Below, piece by piece: positions 8,666-17,165 of a stretch of 64,000 nt of DNA (its first letter is position 1; each line of letters opens with the position of its first letter). The stretch spans positions 17,600 to 81,599 of the forward strand of contig NZ_CAMLHO010000012.1 of assembly GCF_946479765.1 (NCBI RefSeq), given 5' to 3'. The stretch is from an uncultured Aliivibrio sp. GTDB lineage: Bacteria; Pseudomonadota; Gammaproteobacteria; Enterobacterales; Vibrionaceae. The position numbers and the translations under genes are program-made. The notes under the pieces are model-generated. The model had not been told where the DNA came from and did not search any database. It saw nothing but the letters and a program-made list of their open reading frames with translations.

Positions 8666-9373
8666 TTAGTGGTTACCGCCTCCAAGTTCTAGCAGCGTTG
8701 CATTGCCACCAACTGCTGTCACATTGATTGTTCGAGTACGCTCTGTGATAAAGCGTAGAACAAAATGAGGATCAGTAATATTTGCTAAACGCTCTTGGTC
8801 TGTTTCTGCGATCAATTGCGCTAATAATCCATCTCGTTTTGCTAATTGTTGATTAAGCTGTATTTCTTTTTGTTTACTTCCTACAAAGCAAACTCCAGCT
8901 AATCGAACATCATCGACATCTGTTTCTGTTGTATTTACCTGTTGAACCGTAAATTTTGGTACCTTTGCTTGATGCAAACCTTTAACAATAACAGAGGCAA
9001 TCATTACCTCCTCATTTTTAAGGCCAACAATAATAGCGTTTCCAGCTGCTAATGCCGCAGTTATTTGCCCAACGATGGCAACAACTGATGCTTTATTATC
9101 CGATGTGATATAAAAAAAACCTCTTGACGCCGTATAGAGTTCGTTACTTTCACCTGTTGGCCCCGGCATCAACTCTGTTTCTGCTATCAAACTCAACGCT
9201 CTTTGACATTGAAAGCGCACCATTTTTGCAGCAAGCACACCAAAATCAGGATGTTCAGCTAAATAATTAGACCATTGAAGTAGCTTTTCTATACGCTGAG
9301 AAAATGAATGCTCAGCCCACTCGGCATGGCCTTGAGAAAGAGCTGAATCAATAATCTGAGTAATAGTTGTCAT
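8666..9373 (-). CDS. Detached PutA C-terminal domain (ALDH-fold, non-catalytic) protein
   Basis: The 235-residue protein corresponds to the region that follows the P5C dehydrogenase domain in long PutA proteins such as that of E. coli. LMPGPTGESN near the middle and the tail ITERTRTINVTAVGGNATLL match motifs of that region. The centre resembles an aldehyde dehydrogenase nucleotide-binding fold (GQITAALAAGNAIIVGLKNEE, FVGSKQKEIQLN) but has no GQRC catalytic-cysteine motif. I therefore infer a structural or tunnel-sealing partner of PutA. It is often annotated as P5C dehydrogenase. The chosen ATG (9373) has AAGGAG at ideal distance; an earlier ATG (9391) overlaps the putA stop. It lies 14 nt downstream of putA. 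Confidence 0.85.
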   Translation of the reverse strand: MTTITQIIDSALSQGHAEWAEHSFSQRIEKLLQWSNYLAEHPDFGVLAAKMVRFQCQRALSLIAETELMPGPTGESNELYTASRGFFYITSDNKASVVAIVGQITAALAAGNAIIVGLKNEEVMIASVIVKGLHQAKVPKFTVQQVNTTETDVDDVRLAGVCFVGSKQKEIQLNQQLAKRDGLLAQLIAETDQERLANITDPHFVLRFITERTRTINVTAVGGNATLLELGGGNH

Positions 9374-9387
9374 GAGGTTCTCCTTTC

Positions 9388-12300
9388 TCATTTATTCGAT
9401 ACAAAATTAGATGCAACTGCTTGGGTGTAGCGGAATAAATAACGCGGCCCACCCGCTTTTGGTCCTGTCCCTGATAACCCTTGCCCGCCAAATGGTTGCA
9501 CTCCAACAACCGCTCCAACTTGATCACGATTGATGTAACAGTTTCCTACCTTACTATTTTTCTCAATACGGCTATAAGTCACTTCATTACGACTATGAAT
9601 CCCCATTGTTAAGCCAAATCCTGTTGCATTAATATCTGCAACCATTTGGTCTAATTCACTCGCTTTAAAACGCACAATATGAAGAATGGGACCAAACTGT
9701 TCATTTTCTAATTGGGTAATTGAGTCAATCTCAAACGCACTCGGTGGTACAAAGTCCCCTTTTTCAGACCAATCAGGCAATGTCGCTTGAGCGATAAGTT
9801 TGCCTTCTTTTGTCATTCGCTCAATGTGCGCTAAGAGCTTTTCTTTTGCTTTTGTATCTATTACAGGCCCAACATCGGTACTATGTAGCTCAGGTAGGCC
9901 CACACTTAATTCAGCCATCGCACCTTTAATTAGATTAATAATTCTGTCTGCAATGTCTTGCTGAATAAACAAAACCCTTAAAGCAGAACAACGTTGACCA
10001 GCAGACGCAAACGCAGAGCGCATAACATCACGCACCACTTGTTCTGGCAGTGCTGTACTGTCAACTATCATGGCATTTTGACCACCTGTCTCTGCAATAA
10101 ATGGGACTGGCGATATTCCTTGATTTTCAAACGTTCGATTGGCTAGTGTTCGATTAATTAGCTGAGCCGTTTCGGTTGAGCCCGTAAACGCAACGCCAGC
10201 CACTCGGTGATCTGATGTTAATGGCGCTCCCACCGTTTTACCATCACCTGGTAATAAGTGAACCGCCTGTGGTGCAATGCCCGTCTCTAACAATAATTCA
10301 ATCGCTCGAACGGCAATAAGTGACGTTTGTTCAGCTGGTTTTGCAACCACGGTATTCCCGGCTACTAGTGCGGCAGTGACTTGGCCTAAGAAGATTGCTA
10401 ATGGGAAATTCCACGGACTAATACAAACGAACACACCACGGCCTTGACGTGCAATTTGATGTGAAATGTCGTCAAAACCAACAATAGTTTCTGCTGTAGT
10501 AAAATTCAGTTTTGCTTGAACCGCGTAATAGCGACAAAAATCCACTGCTTCACGTACTTCGTCAATACTGTCATGAATGGTTTTTCCTGCCTCTTTATGG
10601 CATAACGCCACAAGTTCTGGCATATTTCCTTCAAGTTTATCAGCCAATGCATTCAAATAATCAGCACGATCTGTTACTGGGGTTTTCTGCCATATAGGGA
10701 AATAATCATCCGCTACCGTTAATGCTGTAGATACCTGATCTTGGGAGCTCCATACTAATGAACCGGCATTATTACTGCGATCATACGGAGACGTAATTAC
10801 ATGGAGTCGAGAGTCTCCATCCTTGATCATGCTTTCATAATTACGCGTATTATTAACAATAGGGCCCCCTTGCCAATAAGTATCCATTTTTGCTTTTATT
10901 GCCGCTTCAAATGGGTGCGCTTCACTCTCTACATCAAAATTAATGCTGTATGAGTTTTTACGATCAGAGAAAATATGTGGCGGTAATGGGATTAATTGAT
11001 TCTCGAACGATGGGCAAGACAATAGTGTATCTACTGGATGTTCAGTCAAACTTTCAATGGGGCAATTTGCATCAACCAAACGATGAACAAACGAACTATT
11101 TGCTCCATTTTCAAGTAATCGACGAACTAAATACGGCAACAAGTCTTTATGGCTTCCGACTGGTGCATAAATTCGAACACTGCGATTGAACATGTCCAAC
11201 GCATGATCGTATAACGCATCCCCCATCCCATGTAAACGCTGGAACTCAAACTCATCATGCGTTGCCATAGAAGCAATAGCTGCCACTGTATGGGCGTTAT
11301 GGGTAGCAAACTGAGGAAAAATATTGCCTTTAACGTGATCACTTAATAGGTAACGAGCACAAGCAAGGTAAGACACATCTGTTGCTTCTTTTCTGGTAAA
11401 TACTGGGTAACGAGCAAAGCCAAATTGCTGTGATATTTTCAACTCTGTATCCCAGTAAGCACCTTTTACCAAGCGAAGAGGAATCGTATCACCTTGCTCT
11501 TTTGCTAAAGCAGTTAACCAAACGAGGACTGGTAGCGCACGTTTTGAATATGCTTGTACCACGATACCAAACTTACCCCAGCCTTTAACAATATCGCTGT
11601 GATATAGCTTCTCAAATAATTCCAGTGACAATTCTAAACGATCGGCTTCTTCTGCATCAATCGTGATACCTACATCTAATTCACGAGCACGTTCAAGAAG
11701 CTGTAAGATTGAATCACGCATTTCTCCCATTACACGGGCTTTATTCGCCGTTTCATAACGAGGATGTAATGCCGATAATTTAATCGATACGGTCGGATCA
11801 GGGGAGCCTGTTATATTAGCAGTACGGCCCACGCTCTCAATTGCCACAATGTAATCTTTGAAATATTTATGTGCATCGGATTGAGTTAATGCCGCTTCAC
11901 CTAACATATCGAACGAATAGGTATAACCCTTATCGCGCATAGGTTTACCTTTCTTTTGCGCTTCTTCAATGGTTCTGCCTAATACAAACTGGTGCCCCAT
12001 TATTTTCATTGCTTGATTCATCGCTTGACGGATCACGGGTTCTGAAAACTTGTTAACTAAACGAATAATTGCATTAGAAGGCGAACCATCAGACTTAACA
12101 TCCATACTCACTACTTTACCAGTCAGTAATAACCCCCACGTTGACGCATTTACAAACGTAGAATCGGAGTTTTTAAGGTGTGATTTCCAATCAGCAACGC
12201 TCAACTTGTCACGAATAAGTGCATCAGCGGTTGTGGCATCTGGGATCCTCATCAACGCCTCAGCAAGGCACATTAATAAGATACCTTCTTTAGTATCTAA

Positions 12301-12546
12301 GCTATATTCCAATAATAGAGCATCTATCATCTGTACTGCTTGTTTATCGTTACGCACTCTTTGAATAAGTTCAGCGGCTTGTTCTCGCATCACCTTAGCT
12401 TCATACTCACTAGGTTGAGCTAATGGGATCAGCTCTTTTAACCATTTGGCTTCATCTACCATATAAAGAGGAGAAATGGTTGACCACAACGCAGTTAATG
12501 ATTGATCAACAATGGACGACAACAATACATCTTTCGCTTGAAACAT
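9388..12546 (-). CDS. putA: Bifunctional proline dehydrogenase / P5C dehydrogenase PutA
   Basis: This 1052-residue enzyme oxidises proline to glutamate in two steps using FAD and NAD. The proline dehydrogenase barrel spans about residues 170-500 (DMLGEAALT, SIKLSALHPRYE, RLVKGAYWD, YAPVGSHKDLLPYLVRRL). The P5C dehydrogenase domain follows (about 570-1045), with CISPWNFPLAIF, FTGST, catalytic Glu in FIAETGGQN and catalytic Cys in SAGQRCSALR. It lacks the N-terminal ribbon-helix-helix DNA-binding domain of E. coli PutA, so it should not repress its own operon, and it stops right after the dehydrogenase domain (SGTGPKAGGPRYLFRYTQ). The start has AGAGGAAAC upstream. An AraC-type gene lies 185 nt upstream and probably controls it. 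Confidence 0.97.
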   Translation of the reverse strand: MFQAKDVLLSSIVDQSLTALWSTISPLYMVDEAKWLKELIPLAQPSEYEAKVMREQAAELIQRVRNDKQAVQMIDALLLEYSLDTKEGILLMCLAEALMRIPDATTADALIRDKLSVADWKSHLKNSDSTFVNASTWGLLLTGKVVSMDVKSDGSPSNAIIRLVNKFSEPVIRQAMNQAMKIMGHQFVLGRTIEEAQKKGKPMRDKGYTYSFDMLGEAALTQSDAHKYFKDYIVAIESVGRTANITGSPDPTVSIKLSALHPRYETANKARVMGEMRDSILQLLERARELDVGITIDAEEADRLELSLELFEKLYHSDIVKGWGKFGIVVQAYSKRALPVLVWLTALAKEQGDTIPLRLVKGAYWDTELKISQQFGFARYPVFTRKEATDVSYLACARYLLSDHVKGNIFPQFATHNAHTVAAIASMATHDEFEFQRLHGMGDALYDHALDMFNRSVRIYAPVGSHKDLLPYLVRRLLENGANSSFVHRLVDANCPIESLTEHPVDTLLSCPSFENQLIPLPPHIFSDRKNSYSINFDVESEAHPFEAAIKAKMDTYWQGGPIVNNTRNYESMIKDGDSRLHVITSPYDRSNNAGSLVWSSQDQVSTALTVADDYFPIWQKTPVTDRADYLNALADKLEGNMPELVALCHKEAGKTIHDSIDEVREAVDFCRYYAVQAKLNFTTAETIVGFDDISHQIARQGRGVFVCISPWNFPLAIFLGQVTAALVAGNTVVAKPAEQTSLIAVRAIELLLETGIAPQAVHLLPGDGKTVGAPLTSDHRVAGVAFTGSTETAQLINRTLANRTFENQGISPVPFIAETGGQNAMIVDSTALPEQVVRDVMRSAFASAGQRCSALRVLFIQQDIADRIINLIKGAMAELSVGLPELHSTDVGPVIDTKAKEKLLAHIERMTKEGKLIAQATLPDWSEKGDFVPPSAFEIDSITQLENEQFGPILHIVRFKASELDQMVADINATGFGLTMGIHSRNEVTYSRIEKNSKVGNCYINRDQVGAVVGVQPFGGQGLSGTGPKAGGPRYLFRYTQAVASNFVSNK

Positions 12547-12731
12547 ACCTGTTTCCTCTTAATTACTGACAGGATTAACTAAAAGAACCCAATTCTTTAA
12601 GCTATCTTTTTATTATTAGAGCAAGTTGCGAAAGATTCTATTTCCTATTCAGAGGTAATACTTGTCAAAAACTCCGATTTAATTGCTTAATCATCCATGC
12701 AGTTACAAAATGAGAACAAAAGCAGTAATTT

Positions 12732-13511
12732 TCAGTTACGAATAAAGTGAATTTGACGATGTTTACTTGGTGAATGGCCGATATGCTTCATGAACGCATG
12801 ACTAAAAGCGCTTTGATTAGCAAAACCGGTTTGCTGGGCTATCTCACCCACCGTGAATTGACCTGTTTCTAATAATGTCTTCGCAAATTTAAGACGTTTT
12901 TCAACAATATATTTATGAGGAGTAATACCAAGCTCTTGCTTAAAAATGGCATAAAATTGACTCTCTCCAAGAAAAACAGTACTTGATAGTTGAGCTATTG
13001 TGATCTTTCTTCCAATATTCTGCGCTATAAAATTGTCGATCACTTCTACATTGAGTCGTTTTATTATTTTATCGGTATTTTCATCAATTAAATGACGGTG
13101 TAACAATGAAATAATCGTATCACTGCACGCCTTGTTTAAAAGAGAATCATCACGACTTGCTTGGATTTCACACACTAGCAACTGAATTAAATTCTGAATT
13201 TGTGCATCGAGTTGGTAGTAACCAGAATCTACAAATAAATCATTCACTCTGTTGGCTAGCTCATTACTACCAAAAAATTGAGGAAAATTAAGAACTAAGA
13301 CTTCCGCTTGAAATAAACTTGAAAAAGCATGCTGATAGTTTGCAGGTATAACGCCCACCTTCCCCGCATAAATAATGCTACTTTTATCATTAATTTCAAA
13401 CTCCGCCTGCCCTTTTAAGCCAATCACTAACTGATGATATTGATGAGAATGCAGATCTTTTTCTTCAGGTAGCATGATGATTTGTGTCGGTAAAATCCAA
13501 TTCATTTGCAT
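12732..13511 (-). CDS. AraC-family regulator, probable activator of the put operon
   Basis: The 259-residue protein has an N-terminal cupin-like sensor (HSHQYHQLVIGLKGQAEFEI, residues 20-45) and a C-terminal pair of helix-turn-helix motifs (ITIAQLSSTVFLGESQFYAIFKQELGITPHKY and VGEIAQQTGFANQSAFSHAFMKHIGHSPSKHR, about 165-255). It is on the same strand as putA, 185 nt upstream, and PutA here lacks a DNA-binding domain, so I infer that this protein mediates proline-responsive control. Two starts are possible (13511 and 13505); neither has a strong ribosome binding site. Confidence 0.88.
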   Translation of the reverse strand: MQMNWILPTQIIMLPEEKDLHSHQYHQLVIGLKGQAEFEINDKSSIIYAGKVGVIPANYQHAFSSLFQAEVLVLNFPQFFGSNELANRVNDLFVDSGYYQLDAQIQNLIQLLVCEIQASRDDSLLNKACSDTIISLLHRHLIDENTDKIIKRLNVEVIDNFIAQNIGRKITIAQLSSTVFLGESQFYAIFKQELGITPHKYIVEKRLKFAKTLLETGQFTVGEIAQQTGFANQSAFSHAFMKHIGHSPSKHRQIHFIRN

Positions 13512-13987
13512 GATAAATCCATTAATAAACCATAGCGCTAGAAATAGAGAGTGTAACCAAGATAATTAAAACAGTCCATCCGTATGGATTCACGAAAGCA
13601 TGATCATGCCCCAATATAATACAGTCAATGTGATTTCAATTATAAATAGATAGCTTAGTGAATGACTTATGATTAAAATCATTTTATTTACAATAAGTTA
13701 TGCAAACCAAAACATTCAATAAAGCCATAGCACATTATTAACCTTGATCATGTTTCATAATTAATAGAAACAATGATCAAGTAAATCAACACATCACACA
13801 CCTGATTAATATGCCTTCATGTGGTATAGATATTGCATTAAATTACAAGTGTCAAAACTATGAATAATAGATACTCATCTGCCTAGGTTATTTATTATAA
13901 ATGAGCTATGCAGATCAGTATCAACATACGATTAACCTTATAATAAATGAGTTAATTCAAATCAATTTCAAATGAAAAAATTATCTT
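13512..13987. other. 476-bp intergenic region with a long imperfect inverted repeat
   Basis: The region separates two divergent genes (AraC regulator leftward, PEGA/FGE protein rightward) and must hold both promoters. I see no gene in it. Its main structure is an imperfect inverted repeat, CTTGATCATGTTTC (13743-13756) against GAAACAATGATCAAG (13767-13781), differing by a single base insertion. This could be an operator. Confidence 0.6.
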
Positions 13988-15862
13988 ATGTCTAATATTA
14001 AAAGCAGAAAATTTATGAACCGTAAAGGATTACCCGCTCTAGCACTATTGTTATCGCCGGCACTTTTTACCTCTGTTGCGTTTGCTAATACTGACACTCA
14101 ATCTACTGCCCCTGCGGTTGATTCTGTTGCTTCAATTGATGCTAAGCTAATCAATAAGCGCAGTGAAGTGAAGCAATTAGAAAGCACTGTAATTAGCAAT
14201 CAAAATCAACTTCGTGATTTACGCAATCAAAGTAACGCTTTAGATAAAAAAGCAGATCAATTGGATGCAAAACGTAAACTTGCTCAACGAAATTTAGACG
14301 AGCAATACAACCAAATGATTGATGATCCTGAATTAGATATCACTCCTTTCCAAAAACAATATCAAGATTCTTGGAAAGAAGTAAAAGAAAATCAAATCGC
14401 TAAACTGGCAATTCAACAAGATATTCAAGAACAAACTCGCGTATTAAAAGCAAGTAGTACTAAAAAACAACGATCTTTAGATGAATTAGAAATCCTTGGG
14501 GAATCTCGTCAAGAAGCCCGAGTTATTCGCCTACAAGATGAATTAGCGGCTCAAGATACTCTAGATGTTGTTCATACGATTACTTGTAAGATGTCAATGA
14601 CATTGAGTGCGTGTGCAAGCCAAGGTAAAACCCTGAGCATGCAGAAAGCCGTAAACAATTTTCAACAGCAACTTATCAATGGCTTTACTGAAATGGATAC
14701 AGTAAAACAGCACATTGAAAATGTATCGTTAAATATTCACGTATTAGACAGCGCGATTATCGATAGTGGTTTTAATGGCAGCAATCGCTACACAACTAAG
14801 TTGCAAGCATCATTACTAGCTCGCCCAAATACAGTAGCAGCATGTCAACTACTTGGTTTAGAAAATCGTTATTGTATTGAACAAGGCACCGCTCAATCCT
14901 CTAACGATAAGATTAAAAAAGAAAAAAAATGGGTTGGTATTACTATCCGTTCAAACCGTCACGAAGATAACGTAACCGTTAACGGTGTTAACTACGGCAG
15001 TACACCTGTTGATGTAATGCTACCTGCGGGTCAGCACCAGATCACGGTTGAGAAATCAGGCTTTGAACCATACAGCCGCCAAATGTCATTAGCTAAAGAT
15101 ATGTCCATTTGGGCAGAGCTTAAAACACAAGAAAACCGCCCAAAGCCAGGTAAGAAATTTGCTGATAGCTTAAGTAACAATCAAGAAGCGCCTCAAATGG
15201 TTGTAATTGGTTCAGGTGATTACCAAATCGGTAAAAATGCAGAACAAAACATCAGCATTCCAAAAGCGTATTCTATTGCAGCAACACCTATAACGGTAAC
15301 TCAGTTTGAAACATTTGTTGCAAATTCTGGCTATATTACAGAGTCAGAAAAAGGTGCTGGTTGTAACGCGATTAATGGCGGAGAAACAAAACGTCACCAA
15401 AACCAAAACTGGCGTAAACCAGGGTTTGAGCAATCAAAAAATGCACCCGCTGTATGTATTACAAAAAAAGATGCTGAAACTTATGCACAATGGTTAACTG
15501 CACAAACAGGCTTTACTTACGCTCTTCCTTCTGAAGCACAATGGGAAGTAGCAGCACGAGCTGGCAGTAAAGAAGCTTACTGGTGGGGCTCTGACATTGG
15601 TTCAGGTAATGCGAACACTGGCTGGGGCGGTTCATCTTGGGCAAACAAATCAACCTCTCCTGTTGGTAGTTTTGGCGCAAACCCTTACGGCATCTATGAT
15701 ACAGCAGGTAACGTATGGGAATGGACAAATACTAAATCAGGTGTTGTTCGTGGCGGCGCATGGAGCTTTGCACCAACAAAAGCAAAAGCGTATGAGTCTC
15801 TAGAATTATCGCCATCAACAAGCGCTAACTACACTGGTTTCCGCGTGGTTCGCTCTTTGTAA
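13988..15862 (+). CDS. Exported coiled-coil / PEGA / FGE-fold (SUMF1-like) protein
   Basis: The 624-residue protein begins with a signal peptide (NRKGLPALALLLSPALFTSVAFA, about residues 11-33). A glutamine/lysine-rich coiled coil follows (about 45-175). A PEGA domain, usually a surface or carbohydrate-associated fold, is at about 310-380 (VTVNGVNYGSTPVDVMLPAGQHQITVEKSGFEPY). The C-terminal 220 residues have the formylglycine-generating-enzyme fold (YALPSEAQWEVAARAG, YGIYDTAGNVWEWT, GVVRGGAWSF, TGFRVVR). The cysteine pair needed by true FGE near the C-terminus is absent, so sulfatase activation is unlikely. I infer a periplasmic or envelope binding protein. A strong terminator follows. Confidence 0.85.
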   Translation: MSNIKSRKFMNRKGLPALALLLSPALFTSVAFANTDTQSTAPAVDSVASIDAKLINKRSEVKQLESTVISNQNQLRDLRNQSNALDKKADQLDAKRKLAQRNLDEQYNQMIDDPELDITPFQKQYQDSWKEVKENQIAKLAIQQDIQEQTRVLKASSTKKQRSLDELEILGESRQEARVIRLQDELAAQDTLDVVHTITCKMSMTLSACASQGKTLSMQKAVNNFQQQLINGFTEMDTVKQHIENVSLNIHVLDSAIIDSGFNGSNRYTTKLQASLLARPNTVAACQLLGLENRYCIEQGTAQSSNDKIKKEKKWVGITIRSNRHEDNVTVNGVNYGSTPVDVMLPAGQHQITVEKSGFEPYSRQMSLAKDMSIWAELKTQENRPKPGKKFADSLSNNQEAPQMVVIGSGDYQIGKNAEQNISIPKAYSIAATPITVTQFETFVANSGYITESEKGAGCNAINGGETKRHQNQNWRKPGFEQSKNAPAVCITKKDAETYAQWLTAQTGFTYALPSEAQWEVAARAGSKEAYWWGSDIGSGNANTGWGGSSWANKSTSPVGSFGANPYGIYDTAGNVWEWTNTKSGVVRGGAWSFAPTKAKAYESLELSPSTSANYTGFRVVRSL

Positions 15863-15885
15863 TTGACACAAAAATAACAGAATCT

Positions 15886-15920
15886 AAAGCCGTAAACTGA
15901 TGAAGTTTACGGCTTTTTTT
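15886..15920 (+). terminator. Terminator after the PEGA/FGE-fold gene
   Basis: A 13-bp perfect stem (AAAGCCGTAAACT / AGTTTACGGCTTT) with a 5-nt loop is followed by a T run on the plus strand, 24 nt after the stop codon. Confidence 0.93.
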
Positions 15921-16030
15921 AGTTCTGAAGCATCATTACACACAACAAATCTAATTATTTTATTTAGAATCCTCTCTATTATTGCGATAATCAATAATCT
16001 AATAAAAATCAAATAAAGGAGCCTTCTTAA

Positions 16031-17083
16031 ATGGAATATACAACACTCGGTAGCAGCAATGTGTCTGTTTCTCGCATCTGCCTTGGTAGCATGACTTGGG
16101 GACAACAAAATTCTCAAGAAGATGCCAATCAACAAATTGACTACGCGCTTAGCCAAGGAATAAACTTCATCGATACCGCTGAGATGTATGCGGTTCCGCC
16201 TTCCCCTGATACGTATGGGAAAACAGAAACTATCATTGGTAACTGGCTGGCCGAAAATCCTGATCGCCGTACAGAGATTATTCTTGCTTCAAAAATTGCA
16301 GGTCCCGGTTTACCTTGGGTTCGTAATGCAGGACCAATCACAGGTGAAGCCGTTATTGCCGCGGTAGATGCATCACTTGCGCGTCTGCAAACCGATTATA
16401 TCGACCTGTATCAACTGCATTGGCCTAATCGTACATCGCCACATTTTGGTAAGCACTTTCCTAATCAATTCAAGTTCAGTGATTTTGATGCGAAGAAAGA
16501 AGAAGCGGATATGCTTGAGATCTTACAAGCACTAAATGAATGCATTAAGGCAGGGAAAATTCGTCATATTGGATTGTCTGATGACACACCATGGGGAATT
16601 AATACTTACCTTAAACTGAGCGCTAAATACGATTTACCACGCATGGTTTCCATTCAAAATGAGTTCAGTTTATTACACGCAAAAGATTGGCCGTATTTAA
16701 TTGAACATTGTCTTCACGAAGACGTAGCCTATTTACCATGGTCACCACTAGCGGGTGGGATGTTAAGTGGTAAATATCTGGATGGTAAAATGCCTGAAGG
16801 AAGCCGTTGGACCTATTCACAACGTAACGGCATATTTCGTGACACACCCGCAGCAAACGAAGCGGTCAAAGCTTATATGGATGTTGCAGACAAACACGGT
16901 TATACGCCTTGTCAGCTTGCATTAGCTTGGTGTAATCAAGTGGATGGCGTGACATCAACCATTATTGGTGCTACTTCTCTAGAGCAGCTAAAAGAAAATA
17001 TTGACGCGTTTTCTAAACCATTAAGTGAAGAAGCTTTAGCAGATATCAATACGGTCTTTAGAAAATATCCAATGCCATTTTAA
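16031..17083 (+). CDS. tas: NADP(H)-dependent aldo-keto reductase, Tas-like
   Basis: The 350-residue cytosolic protein matches the Tas branch of aldo-keto reductases in length and motifs. It shows the catalytic tetrad context: Asp/Tyr in INFIDTAEMYAVPP (about residues 45-60), Lys in IILASKIAGPG (about 87) and His in DLYQLHWPNR (about 136). The C-terminal cofactor-binding part reads STIIGATSLEQLKENI. It begins after AAGGAG. The physiological carbonyl substrate is unknown. It is monocistronic, between two terminators. Confidence 0.92.
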   Translation: MEYTTLGSSNVSVSRICLGSMTWGQQNSQEDANQQIDYALSQGINFIDTAEMYAVPPSPDTYGKTETIIGNWLAENPDRRTEIILASKIAGPGLPWVRNAGPITGEAVIAAVDASLARLQTDYIDLYQLHWPNRTSPHFGKHFPNQFKFSDFDAKKEEADMLEILQALNECIKAGKIRHIGLSDDTPWGINTYLKLSAKYDLPRMVSIQNEFSLLHAKDWPYLIEHCLHEDVAYLPWSPLAGGMLSGKYLDGKMPEGSRWTYSQRNGIFRDTPAANEAVKAYMDVADKHGYTPCQLALAWCNQVDGVTSTIIGATSLEQLKENIDAFSKPLSEEALADINTVFRKYPMPF

Positions 17084-17100
17084 TGATAAACACTAGATAA

Positions 17101-17135
17101 AAAAATAGCGCATCCCTTCATGGCGCGCTATTTTT
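17101..17135. terminator. Bidirectional terminator between tas-like gene and DUF748 gene
   Basis: Arms AAAAATAGCGC (17101-17111) and GCGCTATTTTT (17125-17135) pair perfectly and give a T run on both strands. It sits between two convergent genes. Confidence 0.9.
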
Positions 17136-17165
17136 CCGTCATTTTCACAGCTATCTAATCGGCTA

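Noticed and set aside
15884..16156. 90-aa minus-strand frame overlapping the tas-like gene start
   Set aside because: It runs through the terminator at 15886-15920 and the start of a clear gene on the other strand.
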